This document shows positions 1 to 12,621 of a stretch of DNA of 64,000 nt, one piece after another. How positions within the stretch are numbered: position 1 is the stretch's first letter; every line of letters begins with the position of its first letter. The notes under the pieces were generated by a model. That model saw nothing but the letters and a program-made list of their open reading frames with translations, had not been told where the DNA came from and searched no databases. The DNA comes from Agarophyton chilense (taxonomy: Eukaryota; Rhodophyta; Florideophyceae; Gracilariales; Gracilariaceae): contig JARGXX010000071.1 of assembly GCA_030374765.1 (NCBI GenBank), forward strand, positions 1,116,001 to 1,180,000, in the 5' to 3' direction. A program made the translations under genes and the position numbers.

Positions 1-990
1 CTTCTTCCGAGATCGGGACCTTCGATGACCATCATCACTGTCGTCGTCATCTGACGTATCTGAATCATAAGAATGATCAGTACTGGAACTGAAGCCCTCC
101 GTACTTGACGATTCGTCACTCGAATCACGTGCGGACTTCCGCTTCTTACGTCGTGACTTCGACTTCTTCGAACGAGCTTCCTCCAAAGGGGCTCCTTCCT
201 CTTCCAGCACGACTGATCTAGTAGCAGTCTGCGCATGAACTGCCGCCTCCAGGCGTTCAAAACGAGGGTTAACTCGAGTGAGGACTTCCTCTACATCCAC
301 GGTTAAACCGGGTAGCGCATCGGGCGTATTCCCGTACCTCTCCAGTAGATGGTTCAAATCCTCACGTAGTGTTTTCACTGATGCAGAGACCTGCTTCCCA
401 TCGTCTTGACGAACGAGTGCTTCATGCGCACTGCGTAATTGTTCGACATCAGCGATAAGAGCAGCGATCTGCGATTCCAACGCAACCATGCGCACACGCG
501 AAGCGCTTGAATCAGACTTGAGACGACGCACTTCCCTGCGCAAATCATCCTCTTCTTGAGGTCCGACGACCTCAAGGTCAAATACGGCTTGTGTGGTGGG
601 CGCAACTGCCGCTGCCATAGGGGCCGGTACATCCGAGAGATCTCGTTCATCATTCACCGAGCGTGAGCGCGACATCGCTTGACGATACAGCCGCTCTCCG
701 GCTTCAAAATATGAGGCGAGCCTCGGTTTTGGGGGTGGTCCCGCAGGACCGGGGCGACCAGTACTCGACTGGCTTCGGGTCTTCGGCATCCTAGAACAAA
801 CCTGAGTCCAGGTGCGAACCAAATGGTGTCTTCGACTTCTCGACCACGTGTTCAACCACGATGAATTCTGCAATTGCCGGAGGTGGTTTGATAAACAATA
901 ACTGTAGTGATTCCACTTCTTCCAAGTATCGATATCGATTCCACGTTCCAGGAACGAATTGTTCAGTGCAGCTGACCACAGTGGTTCTAA

Positions 991-1002
991 GTCGGGAGAC
1001 CA
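991..1002 (-). promoter_or_regulatory. Primer-binding-site candidate of family A
   Basis: On the minus strand, two bases inside the LTR end, the sequence TGGTCTCCCGAC starts with the TGG expected for pairing with a tRNA CCA end. The same 12 bases sit at the same distance from the LTR at 6661-6672 and 45941-45952. The primer tRNA was not identified. Confidence 0.55.
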
Positions 1003-1004
1003 CT

Positions 1005-1671
1005 TGTAGTATCCGCTCTAACGGAGAGAGCAGACACCTGCGACAGCGTTCGGACTGCCGATGGGTCGCTTGCGGCGAAGGAAAAGGGGTGGTAGAGCTA
1101 AAACACCAGCGAGATGGAAGTGGGATGTAAGGCCACTACTCCCCAGCGAGGGTGAACAGTGCAACTGTAAAACGTTGATGGAACGTAGGTATGAGACGGC
1201 TCGTGAAGTGGTTGGGGGCTGACTATCTATTATAGCTCGTCCGGATCTCCGGTTAAGGAATCCTAAGCGAGGAACAGAATAGTCAGGATGCCCATGTTGT
1301 CTCCTTTACTTGGAGTCTGCGCTCACCTCTGGTACACTATATACTGTGTGCCAGGGTGAGTGCCCAAATAAATATATAAATAATACACAGTGGTCAGCCA
1401 CTTAGCCAAACCACTGTATGGGTATGGTCCCTAATAGACGTCTAGCTACAAGGGGTAGTAAAACCTGCCACGTGGATCGCCACTACATGCGCCGTTGCAA
1501 GCCAGTCCTCTCGTGATACCACGTGTTCCACTAATGTACCCTGCCTCCTGGCATCCTACGCGGTGTGCCGTTTCATATCACAAGTTTTATGACATCACTC
1601 ACTTATGAGTTCCAACCGCGACTTCGCGAAAAACCAGCCCATCGGATTCGCCGACATAGTAGAATACTACA
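1005..1671 (-). repeat. LTR of element A' (LTR1)
   Basis: A 667-bp repeat bounded by TGTAGTAT and ATACTACA, a perfect 8-bp terminal inverted repeat of the TG...CA type. The same sequence recurs at 6675-7390, 35974-36640 and 45955-46620. It holds a symmetric ACTATATA core and an AT-rich AATAAATATATAAATAA stretch. It is about 97% identical to the copy at 6675 by eye, apart from an insertion there. Confidence 0.92.
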
Positions 1672-4338
1672 GTCCCTACTCCGCTGGTAAGATGACAAGA
1701 AGCAACCGTAGGAGAAAGAAGAACAGAAGAAGCAAGAGAGGAGACCATTCGGACACGAGTGATTCCGAGTCGGCCTAGACCGAAACAACAGACTCGGAAG
1801 TGGATGAGGCTGCCGTTCGAGGCCTCAGACCACTGACAACCACCAACAAACTTTTCCTAAAGGTTCTAGACTACCGGAATTTTCGGCTGGCCGACTGGTC
1901 CGCGAAATATTCTGGTTTGGTGGCTCACAGAGTCGCCGAATGGGCCCAACGAATGCAACTAACCATTACGGACAAGTTCTCGGGTTCCGATCACATCGTT
2001 GTGCTCAGGTTTCTCAGTTTGTTCCGTACGGCCTGCGATCAGAACGGTGTCCACGAGGGCGCCGCTCTGTACCTTTCCAATTCTTCCTTACAGAACAGGC
2101 GCGTGACCGAGTGGTTTCGAAGATATCTGGCACAACTGACCTTGTGGATGCTTAAGACCGTGAGCTCTCAGGTCATACCCTTAGGTTGTTCATTACCTCT
2201 TGGAAACTTACGCCACGGATGACGTTGTAATGGGTGCCCACCAGGAAGTAATATCCTTTAGGCAGAGCTCCAACATGACCGAATCGGCTTTCGAAGACGA
2301 CCTATGGAAGAGGGCTTACCTATGTGGAGACGTGTTCTCCGAAGGACGGCTTAAACGTCACTTCATCACGGGATTGCTCCCTGCCATTCGGACACATGTG
2401 CGCAATTACCACACGGAAAACTCGCAATACTCCTTCCGAAGGCTCGTTACCTACGCCGAGGGTTATGGCAAAACCTACAGAACCTCCAGGCGCAACGCTG
2501 ATATAACTAGAGGACACGAAACTCCATTGCGTAAACCCAACCAAGCCCATTTGGTTAGCTCCACGGAGTCGGACATGGATGCTTCAATCCATTAAGCCGA
2601 TTCATGAAACGTTCTCGCGGTCATTTTCAGAGCTCTTCCGTCCGGGCCCCCATTGTATACCTCTCAGGGAACTACAGCGACCACTGGACCACCCACACCC
2701 AAGTATTCTCCCTTTCCGCCCCGCAAGGACGTTTTTGTTCGCTCCCTAAGGGCCTGCTTCCTCTGCCTGTCAGTGACCCAACCTTGTGACTGTACGAGGT
2801 ATCCGCCTAAGGACGCACGTAAAAACCCCCTAGCCCTAAAAGAAGAGAATTACCCGGTGCGGAGATCCGAAAGAATGTATGACAGGGCACAGCAACGAAC
2901 TACAGGGACCCCTGGAAGCTCACGCTATGCCACGCCTCCGGACACTCCGATCAAAGCCCCACAGGTTCACGCCATTGTAGATACTACGAACGACCACGTA
3001 AAAGAACCCTATCCTCAGGTAGTAACGGAAACCCCATCGGAAAACTGCCACAGGGAAGACTCGACGCAAATCATCCCTCTTTAAGCCCCTGCCTCAACCA
3101 ATTGGACGGTCATGAGCCAAAGAGCTCCTCATCTCCCAATACAAACCACTCACAATGGACCACTCAGGATGAACCACAATTGGAACATAGTAACGACCCC
3201 GTCTGTATTATCAGGAAAGAGAACTATAAAGTTTGAGTAACCGTAAGACTTTGTTCCAACAACTCTCGAGTGACCACAGCTGAATTGGACACAGGCGCTG
3301 GTCCCAATTTTTTCCATCCTAAGCTGCTCGCACTGGGTTGGCAAGATTTCTTTCAAGCAAGGAAGACCCCAAGGATTACCGATGCGTCTCGTAGACCAAT
3401 GGAAATTAATGGGATAGTACCACTTTACCTCCAGGCAGGGCAATTCAAAGTCCGCACGTGGTTTCTTGTATGGCCTAACTTGGGCGCCGAGGCAATCCTA
3501 GGGACCTCCTTTATCGACCGATACATTAAGGCCATTTACCCAGGCCTTAGGAAAGTCGCGTTTTACCGCGCACCTTCCATCTCCATAACTGGTTCAACCC
3601 CAGGGCCAGAAGCTAACCGCAAACGAGCGGTTGTCTCCGAAAACACGAAGTCCAATAAGGTTCGCCTGTCAAAGGCCATGACAATACCGCCGATGACCCA
3701 AATCGCTGTATCGGTCCATTCCCAGTCCTCAGGTCTCGTAACGATTCAGAACCACCCGAAAACGGTTCTGAAGCACCGTACCTTGACGGCCAATGGAGTA
3801 ATGGACATCCACCCCAACAGGTCCTGTTTGGTCACAATCAGCAACTTTCGATATAAACCCGTGCAGTTACCTAAAGATACAGTGATTGGTATCACTCTAC
3901 CCGCGCCCATGGCCATTATGGAGGCCCAAATGGATAATCTTGCGAGGCCAACTCCCGACGAGGACGTCGACTCTTGGGAGGGGACGGTCGCACCCGGCGA
4001 AGAATTCGAATCCTATAGCCCCCAGGTACTTGATCTCCCCAGAGAATACGAGGCCATGCGGTCAGGTATATTGGGCAAAATTAGAGCCACTACACACCGC
4101 ATCGACCTTCAGGATGATGCTAGACCACAGTTCCAGCAGCCATACCGTACCGGCCTTAAAGGTAGGGAAATTGTCGCCGACCAGATGGAAAAGATGCGCA
4201 AAGCTCAAGTCATAGAGCCGGCGCCTCCAACCCAATCCGAATGGGCAAGTCCCCTCATCCTTGTGGCGAAGAAATATGGCTCCGTCAGGTTCTGTGTCGA
4301 CTACAGAAAGCTGAACGCAGTAACCAAGAGCGACTCAA
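1672..4338 (+). mobile_element. Family B Ty3/gypsy fragment (B'), gag to start of RT
   Basis: A plus-strand remnant that begins inside gag directly after LTR1. In order it has a basic KR-rich segment, a gag core (about 1800-2600), a retroviral-type aspartic protease with an LDTGAGPNFF active-site motif (about 3280-3560), a linker, and the first part of reverse transcriptase with the [13 protein letters not shown] motif (to about 4338). The same order and close sequence occur on minus at 46621-50044. It stops at 4338 where a minus-strand family A gag begins, a junction of two truncated ends. Broken in several places. Confidence 0.88.
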
Positions 4339-7300
4339 AAGGCGCCTCTTCCTCCTGGGGTTCCGGGTTGTAACACTTTAGCATTCTGAGCAACCGGCTT
4401 GTCCGTCGGGCGCATTGGTGTCTGAGAAAACCAACTTTTGGCATTCGAATACATGCCCGCCGGTACGCGGCTCCTTTCCTCTTCTGAGAGTGCTTCGTAA
4501 TTCGTCATGATACGACTCAGATCCTTTGCAGGAGGCGTGCATTCTGCACTCAAATGGTGTTTTCCATAACATGAATAACATTTCAAACCGTCACGACGGT
4601 TGGTCAAGATAGGTTTTGAACGGTATGCCGTGCGAGTATCCACCCCATCCGTGTTTCCCGTTCTTAAAACCTCCTTGTGGTGGCACCGTGTAGGGACGGT
4701 ACATAGTGCGACGGCCCTCCAAAGCCATCAGGGCTTCCTCACCCGGAGACTCCGAGTGTGGGAGATCCTCTATAGGTACAGAAGAGTCCGTATTTCCCAT
4801 TAAATGAACTGCCTCCTCATGCGAGTCACTCCCTTTGGGTACCAAAGACGAATCTCGTGAGTCAACTGGAGATTCCAGATGTAGCAGTTTGCTGCGCTGA
4901 TTAACTCTGGCGGAGATCTTCTCCTTACCCATTGAGGTTCCAAAAGCCACTAAACGACGGGGGCTACCACGCGCTCTGGCCGCGTCTCCTTCAGCTTTCG
5001 CGAACTGAACTAACTCCAAAAAGGAGACTCTTCCATGCTTCTATCGATATCGAGCTACCAACGACTTGATACTCGGGTCCAGCCCGTCGATGTACAAGGT
5101 AATCTTGTCCTCCGTCGAGTGGACGTTTCCACAGCGGACTGAAGCTTTGTTGAGCCTTGAGCTGTACATAGCTTCGCCCTCCTCAGGCTTTTGGGTCACA
5201 TCCCTTAGGTCCAGGATCGCCTGACGTATCGCGTTTGAAGTAGCGTAACTGCGCAGCAAATACTGCACCGCCTCTGGCCTTGAGGTAACGCCGCCTTCAT
5301 CAGCTGTCAATGATCCGCATACGGAACGATATTGCTCTAAAGCAAAACCCTTCAGAAACTGTGGTTAAGACACAAATTCCTGTGGTTCACTCATCTCTAG
5401 AGTGTCTGCTTCGGCAACGACTCGAGTGATAAACTCGATAACGAGAATGGGGGTTTTCCCATCAAATGTTAAATCATTAAGGCTGCTCTTCAATCGTTTG
5501 ATGTGATCCTTCACCTTCGCGGTTTTGCGTCCTGAGCGCTTCTTGCTCTTCTCCTTCAGACGGTAGTACCTATAATTCAGGACCTTCCGATAAAGCGGAT
5601 TCGTGCACGGGAGCACCTTCAATCCTCTGTAAGGTGAGCCTTTTTTTCTCATTAACCACGAAGACCTGTTCTTCTTCATAGATCGGGACCTTCGATGACC
5701 ATCATCACTGTCGTCGTCATCTGACGTATCTGAATCATCAGAATCATAAGTACTGGAACTGAAGCCCTCCGTACTTGACGATTCATCACTCGAATCACGT
5801 GCGGACTTCCGCTTCTTACGTCGTGACTTCGACTTCTTCGAACGAGCTTCCTTCAAAGGAGCTCCTTTCTCATCCAGCACGACTGGTTTAGCAGCAGTCT
5901 GTGCATGAGCTGCCGCCTCCAGGCGTTCTAAACGAGGATTAGCTCGAGTAAGACTTTCCTCTACATCCACGGTTAAGCCGGATAGCGCATCGGGCGTACT
6001 CCCGTACCTCTCCAGTAGATGGTTCAATTCCTCACGTAGTGTTTTCACTGATGCAGAGACCTGCTTCCCATCGTCTTGACGAACGAGTGCTTCATGCGCA
6101 CTGCGTAATTGTTCGACATCAGCGATAAGAGCAGCGATCTGCGATTCCAACGCAACCATGCGCACACGCGAAGCGCTTGAATCAGACTTGAGACGACACA
6201 CTTCCCTGCGCAAATCATCCTCTTCTTGAGGTCCTACGACCCCAGGGTCAACTACGGCTTGTGTGGTGGGCGCAACTGCCGCTGCCACAGGGGCCGGTAC
6301 ATCCGAGAGATCTCGTTCATCATTCACCGAGCGTGAGCGCAACATCGCTTGACGATACAGCCGCTCTCCGGCTTCAACAGATGAGGCGAGCCTCGGTTTC
6401 GGGGGTGGTCCCGCAAGACCGGGGCGACCAGTACTCGACTGGCTTCGGGTCTTCGGCATCCTAGACCAAACCTGAGTCCAGGTGCGAACCAAATGGTGTC
6501 TTCGACTTCTCGACCACGTGTTCAACCACGATGAATTCCGCAATTGCCGGAGGTGGTTCGATAAACAATAACTGTAGTGATTCCATTTCTTCCAAGTATC
6601 GATATCGATTCCACGTTCCAGGAACGAATTGTTCAGTGCAGCTGACCACAGTGGTTTTAAGTCGGGAGACCACTTGTAGTATCCGCTCTAACGGAGAGAG
6701 CAGACACCTGCGACAGCGTTTGGACTGTCGATGGGTCGCTTGCGGCGAAGGAAAAGGGGTGGTAGAGCTAAAACACCAGCGAGATGGAAGTGGGATGTAA
6801 GGCCACTACTCCCCAGCGAGGGTGAACAGTGCAACTGTAAAACGTTGATGGAACGTAGGTATGAGACGGCTCGTGAAGTGGTTGGGGGCTGACTATCTAT
6901 TATAGCTCGTCCGGATCTCCGGTTAAGGAATCCTAAGCGAGGAACAGAATAGTCATGATGCCCATGTTGTCTCCTTTACTTGGAGTCGGCGCTCACCTCT
7001 GGTACACTATATACTGTGTACCAGGGTGAGTGCCCAAATAAATATATAAATAATACCCAGTGGTCAGCCACTTAACCAAACCACTGTATGGGTATGGTCC
7101 CTAATGGACATCTAGCTACAAAGGGTATTAAAGCCCTCCACGTGGATCGCCACTACATGCGCCGTTGCCAATATGGAATTCCCCTAGGAAGGGTCGCAAC
7201 TATGCGCGCGCCGTGGTAAGCCACTCGACCCATGACGCCACGTGTTCCACTAAAACATTCTGCCTCTAGGCATCCTATGCGGGATGCCGTTTCATATCAC

Positions 7301-7390
7301 AATGCTGATGATTACACTCACTTATGAGTTCCAACCGCGACTTCGCGAAAAACCAACCTATCGGATTCCCCGACATAGTAGAATACTACA
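4339..7390 (-). mobile_element. Family A Ty3/gypsy fragment (A''), LTR plus gag
   Basis: A minus-strand fragment with a 5' LTR at 6675-7390, a leader at 6461-6674 and gag from about 6456 down to 4339. Gag shows a coiled-coil-rich N-terminus, an SR/KR and Asp/Ser-rich segment, a capsid-like core and a zinc knuckle of the form CX2CX4HX4C near 4555-4600. It has no pol: it ends at the junction with the plus-strand B' reverse transcriptase. Its right LTR edge abuts a different, DIRS-like element. Sequence is about 97-98% like A' by eye. Broken, a few breaks. Confidence 0.88.
6675..7390 (-). repeat. LTR of element A'' (LTR2)
   Basis: Same LTR as 1005-1671, with TGTAGTAT and ATACTACA ends, but 716 bp long because of an extra block of roughly 50 bp near 7170-7220 that the other three copies lack. 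The flank just outside is GACCC; no partner copy is left to show a target duplication. Confidence 0.9.
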
Positions 7391-8108
7391 GACCCCATCG
7401 CTGCTCTCCTCGCTGCAAGCCCACAAGTGGGCGCCAATCTGCGCGCGGAAGCAGAAAACTTAGACGATGACGAAGATGAGACCAAAGAAAAAGAAGAAAG
7501 GACTCATCCCTCTCCAAAACTACACGATCGGACTCAACGAGGCTGAACACGCAACAATCCTGCGCTGTCCGGAAAAGGGAGCCTCGTCCTCAAGCGTATT
7601 CATCGACAAATCCCTCGACCCTTCAGTGCTCAACATGCTAACAGCGCAGGGTACAGATATTCCAAACTTCCTATCCAGGAAGTTCCAGCATTGGAAAAGG
7701 TCAGCAACAGGTCAACCACTAGTCGCTGAGAATGAGGCCTAAACCCTCAGCCGCATCAACCACCTGGACATGCTGACCTTCAATACGTAGAAGGAAGCCA
7801 TGGAAACGCTTCCCTCCCTCGAAGTCGCCTTCCGCCGTCTACTCGCGATTTTGCACGTAGAAGAATCAGTGTCACGCGGAGACTACGCGGACAAACGAGA
7901 GGCACGGAAAGAGACCCTACCGCTGCTAGAAAACGTTCCACAAGGCACTGTCCGTTCCGCCAACCTGCTGGACGAAATCGTCAGGAACTTGAACCAAAAG
8001 AAGAAGCGTTTCACTGCAATCAAAACACTTCACGACTCACGGAGCAAGAATCGAAACGGAGAGGGCGTCAAGTCACGCGAAGCAGCGCAATCTCCAAACA
8101 ACCTGTGA
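7391..8108 (+). mobile_element. Gag-like (ORF1) remnant of the DIRS-like element
   Basis: Two open stretches, a Lys-rich acidic start around 7467-7740 and a charged segment at 7800-8108, read on plus directly after LTR2. No domain is recognised. Position upstream of the reverse transcriptase remnant at 9229-11530, the same strand and the highly charged composition suggest the first gene of that retroelement. It could instead belong to an unrelated element. Broken. Confidence 0.4.
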
Positions 8109-9228
8109 CGCAACGCGCCGGGCCCTTATTGAGGACAAGTAGCCACCCTCCTCCGACCTCCTTACACTAAGCAGTGACGACGCCGTAATAGCTGGCATAC
8201 TGCCAGGATGGAATACCGTGCATGGCGCTAGGTGTCATACGTGTGGCAATGGCCGGCAGCTAGTTCGTGTGCTTGGCACCATACAGTGCTCTGCACTGCT
8301 GCCTTGTAATTTTTAATTGTATTTATTAGTTGTAATCTATCGTAATGGCTAACTGCTAAGCGGCCGGCGGTACTTGAGCGCCGGGTCGCCGGGGGCCAGA
8401 CCGAAGTAAAGTCTAAGAGGTGAGAGACGCCTCCGAACTACTAGTTCGTGTCTTGAGACTATAGGGTTATCAGACCTTCGTTCCCAGTCGACGCCGACAA
8501 GACAGGCAGCAGTCTGATCAACTGCTGCAGAGGTATCTCTCGCGTTTTAGCCTATCGAGTATTCCCCGTCCAGTCCTTGCCCTCACGGCCATCGGTCGCC
8601 GCGTGGCGCATTGCACTTTCGCTCGGTCTATTGGACCGCTGGCAGTTCTACTGCCCGAGCAGATTGTAGACCCGTATCTGTTGGATACCGAGGTGTGGAT
8701 CGGGAGCCTCGGATAAGTGAGTATCACTTCCAGGTGCAGCTGGCAAAGCCAGGCAGGCGCATTCGTCGGGGCGCTGGTTCAATCCCAGGGCTTGCCCTGC
8801 TTTGCTATCGTCACCCGTTGGGTGTGAGTGATTACCACTTTGTGGCGCCAGTCGGCATAGCCAAGCAGACGCTCTCGTCTGAGCGCTGGTACAATCTCAG
8901 GGCTTGCCTTGCTTTGTTATCGCCACCCGTTGGGTGAAGTGGTTGGTGCGTCGTTGCCGACGTTAGGTTCGTGGCGCTCGTCCGGGCTCTGGTACAATCC
9001 CGGGGCTCGCCCCGGCTACTCGTCATACGCGGCGTATATCCAGGCCGATCACTTCGGTTCGTGTCGGATCGACACCACTCCGAGCACGTCTTCCGGACGC
9101 CAAGAGCTCCTGTGGAACGATAGGAGTCTGTGTCTAGTCAACACTCCTCGCCTGTGAGACGACGCCTCTCTTGAGTCGTTGCGGACTCTAGGGCCAGATA
9201 GCCGACCCCGGCTTTCCAGGCTCTGCCT
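8109..9228 (+). other. Non-coding stretch with three imperfect 103-112 bp repeats
   Basis: No convincing gene is seen. Within it, three imperfect direct repeats (about 8705-9030) are anchored at 8771, 8883 and 8986. Each carries a GGTTCAATCCC-like or GGTACAATCCC-like block followed by GGGCTTGCC or similar, reminiscent of a tRNA T-arm/B-box. The stretch lies between the ORF1-like and RT parts of the DIRS-like element and may be its internal non-coding region. Confidence 0.45.
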
Positions 9229-11530
9229 GTGCGTAGCTCTCGCCGCCCGCGGCTGGTCTCCCGAGTAGCGCAATGGGTTACACAACCCGCGCCAAGCTCG
9301 CAACTAACGATCTTGAATTCAAAGCCCACGCACCGCATCTTCCCCCTTCCTCATCTCTCTTCTTTCTCCTCCCTCAATGAACAGGCCAACAAAGTTTTCG
9401 ACGCGCTGTCATTCCTCTACCTTGGTCAGAACAGCAGCGCCCATCCTTCACCATCAACCCACATCGAAGCCACTTCGTTGCAGACAAGGGAACAAGGATG
9501 CATATCGGCACGGCTTCGCAGCCTCGGTTCCCCTGTCCAACTCAACGAAGCCGTACAGGAATCGCTCACTCGTCTCATGACTTCCCTCAGCACCTCATTC
9601 CATCTCCACTCAGAACTCGAACACCTGTTCCAAAACCAAGCTGCTTCCTTCAGCCGTAGTGTTGTTAAGGGCATCGTCGCCGATCGCATATCACTCCCGC
9701 CTCCGCGAGATCCCCCTTCTCCTCATCTGGCAAACACATGGATGTCGCGGCTCGACAAAGACACTTTCGCGGTGTTTTCGAAGAACAAACCAGACGGATT
9801 CCATGAAACGCTACGTAGCAAGCTGCGCTTGTCGCTAAAGGCGAAAACGCCAGAGCCGCTCCCCAAGCCTGTATTGCACGAAACCGAGTCCGAATACGCG
9901 AAGCTATTGAGCAGGGTTGACTCGTCTGGCATGCTTCGATGGTCCGTCGTCAAACATGAAGACCCGGAGTACTCCGAGCTCACCAACATGCTCGAAATGA
10001 CTCTGTTCTCGGTCACGAAGTCCTCAAAGGAAGACCGTCTTATCTCGTGGCCCCGCGTACAGAACGCCCTTCTGCCTGACCCGCCGCACACGCCTCTCCC
10101 GGACCCAAGCATCTTCAACCGCATCACAACAGGGTCTTACAATATTTCTGGTTTCTATTTAAACATCCAAAACATATTCCACAACATCACAATTCCCTTC
10201 GATCTATCCCCAGTATTTCCAATGCCGAAGATCTGACTCTCCGCGCTCCCTTCGAGGCTTTATTCAAAACTCCACGACAGTGTATCAATTTCAAGCACAA
10301 ACACCAATATACTGCTGCGGCCCTTCCAGACAACCGTCTCCATGGGATTCAAATGGTCGGTACATATCGCCGACCCTCTCGCAGCGTCACTACTGCAAGA
10401 AGTCTTCCATTTTTTTAAAAAATCTCGTTTCTCTCCGTCTCCACGTGCGCAACTTCTCCCGCTCACACACAAAAGCGGACCGTGTCACCTCGAGATATCC
10501 TGCGCAGCGCTGCTGCATATTATTGACGACATTTCTGTGATTGTGGCCGGGTGGGACGACGAGCTCGTATTGGTGCTACAGCGCATAGTGCGCAACACCT
10601 TCATTGCCGCGAAGCTGCCAATTCAGGACTCAAAATCTTCTGATCCATCAAAAATTGTCAAAGACTCTTCTATACCGTTCATTGGTTGCATCTGGAATTA
10701 AGTGGAACATGTCATCCGGCCAGAGGATTCCAAAACTGCTGAGCTGGCAACACAGGCAGAGGAGCTCTTACAGTCCTACTCTATTCACTTCCATGAGTGG
10801 AAGTATCTTCTTGGCCCCACCATTTGGCCAACGCTTCTGAACCGCCGCGTGTTGTCCATCTTGAAGGCCGTGTTCCACTTTCCAATGCCTCCCAAGAGAG
10901 ATGGTGTCATCATAATACACGCATTAGTGCGCAAGGAAATAGAGATGCTCAACAGATTAGCACCTTTACGGGCCGCGCCATTGAACCTACCAACAAGTTG
11001 CATAATTATTACCTTTGACACCTCACTTATTGGCGGTGCAGTAATGTTCGCAACAATCGAACTCTTGAAATTTTTGGGCCTCTGGGAAAGATACCAAAAC
11101 AACTGCACACTTCACCAAAATGAAGGGAGTAACCCACCCCAACTAGATGAATTTTTGCGCAAGATATACATCAAAGCAAATTGGGAGTTGGCATGTGCCA
11201 TGAAATGGAAGAGAAAGTATCAAATAAACGTCTTACAATCCGCAACAGCTCTTATTGCATTAGAATATCTCGCACGAAAGAAAAGGAGGACGCGAAAGTT
11301 CTTCTCTTTATGGATTTAAATGTAACACGCTGTGCTTTGGAAAAAGGAAGGTCTTCATCCAATTCAATTTTATTGCGGTGTAAACGCTTATCTGCCATTT
11401 GTCTAACATTAAACATATGGCCCTTATTTGTTCGCATACCATCAAACATGAACATTGCGGATTGCGGACAAACCGTCAAGACGTCTTCTGAAGACATAAC
11501 ATAATGCCGTTTGGCATCAGAGCTTATGAT
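9229..11530 (+). mobile_element. DIRS-like retroelement, reverse transcriptase and RNase H remnant
   Basis: A long plus-strand coding remnant. Around 9850-10230 it has an RT N-terminal region with blocks like VTKSSKEDRLISWPRVQN, then PPHTPLPDPS and a NIFHNI motif. Around 10500-10540 is the IDD-type RT catalytic motif. Around 11000-11480 is an RNase H-like domain with a TFDTSLIGGA start, a later MDLN aspartate, the KGRSSS signature and an N-ADC end. KGRSSS after the aspartate is typical of RNase H in DIRS/Ngaro-type elements of algae and protists (family knowledge). No integrase of the Ty3 type is present and no LTRs were found. Broken, about four to six breaks. Confidence 0.7.
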
Positions 11531-12621
11531 CACGAAGCATCATATTCGGGATGGGGCAGCTGGTCTTTCTGAGATCTTCTGTGTGCACCTCAATTCTGCT
11601 GGGTTCACGAAAGGACAGAGACTTTCTACCTTTCACACCTGACCAAAAATAAAGATCGAGCGTAAGCTGTCTGTGAAGCGCCAAATAAACCGTTCTTTTA
11701 TATTTGCACACCACTGTGTTTACAGGTTGTCTCGCTCTGTAGATTTCTTGGAGGGGATAGATAGTTTGTCGCGCCTTGACGCGGGTGAAAACACATCAAA
11801 CCAAGATGTGTTCTAAGACCCATGTTCACAGCTGTTGGCTACTCGGAACTCAAATTGAATTGGGATTGCCTTCACACGACCACCGAGATGAAGAGAAGGG
11901 TGCTTTGTAGCAACTTGAGCTAAAAGTACTTCTGCTTCTCGTTCTTCTCTTGCCACTACTAAGTCTTCTGTGTAGAATCTGCATATATTCTTCCTTCAGC
12001 CTTTCCCTCCAAGTAGCGCTTTGACCCTTTCAAAGCCGACAGGCACTTGACATTGCTGTTGTAGCGGGATGTATAACCAAGACTTCAGAACGCTTATCGA
12101 CCGCTTCAATCCCTCTAGAAATTCCTTCACCCTGTCTGATGAAGAGAAGAGGGGTTTTCGAACGGAATCAACTTGTGAACTTGGATCGCACGACGACGCG
12201 CTCCACGTGTTCAGCGGCCCAGCCCGGCGAAGTATAACATAAACAATTACAAGCATGCTCTCAGAGCGTGACACAAACACTCAGGACAACTCGAAGGAAA
12301 AAAGGGAGGAAATTGTTCTCGGGTAACGCTATGTCCACTCTTTCCTTGTAATTATCTCAATCTGATTGTGTAACGCGTCTGAGGTTGCAATGATTTCGCT
12401 CGAAAGCAAGGTAAGTTAGGGACAGGCTCTTGATTTCAGGGCACATGATGGCTGGTCCGCCGCCTTTTCTGTGTTGCTATCAAACGGTACAAAAGGTTCG
12501 CCTGGTCTTCAACCAGCGGCAGTCGCTTTCTACGCGCCCACTCCGACCAGCTTTCATTTCTTGCTAGCACCTGCAGCAGCACAGCACGTATTACATACAT
12601 CTAGCATTCTAGTACTTCGAA
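11531..12621. other. Intergenic, nothing recognised
   Basis: Short open stretches on both strands look random. It includes the upstream region of the secreted-protein gene at 12622; no clear TATA element was identified. Confidence 0.5.

Larger units (their letters stand above)
1..1671 (-). mobile_element. Family A Ty3/gypsy element, 5' part (A'), runs off left edge
   Basis: A minus-strand LTR retrotransposon fragment that the left window edge cuts inside gag. Reading leftward it has a 5' LTR (1005-1671), a primer-binding-site candidate, a leader and the N-terminal part of gag: a coiled-coil-rich segment followed by a Lys/Arg/Ser/Asp-rich stretch. It is nearly the same sequence as 5670-7390 and clearly related to 44940-46620, so it belongs to the same family as the complete element at 35974-46620. 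Its LTR abuts a plus-strand family B gag fragment, so A' apparently inserted into B' there; its other end lies outside the window. Broken, with a few breaks in the visible part. Confidence 0.88.

Noticed and set aside
861-1130. 89-codon plus-strand frame, repeated at 6531-6800
   Set aside because: It spans the leader and LTR of family A in antisense and is the same only because the DNA is duplicated. The third copy (element A) does not keep it open, so it is a shadow and not a gene.
9250-9335. tRNA-like A-box (TAGCGCAATGGGTTA) followed by a TTGAATTCAAA block
   Set aside because: No acceptor stem pairs, the D-loop would be far too long and the B-box is poor. It also lies inside the RT remnant region. 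Not called as a tRNA gene.
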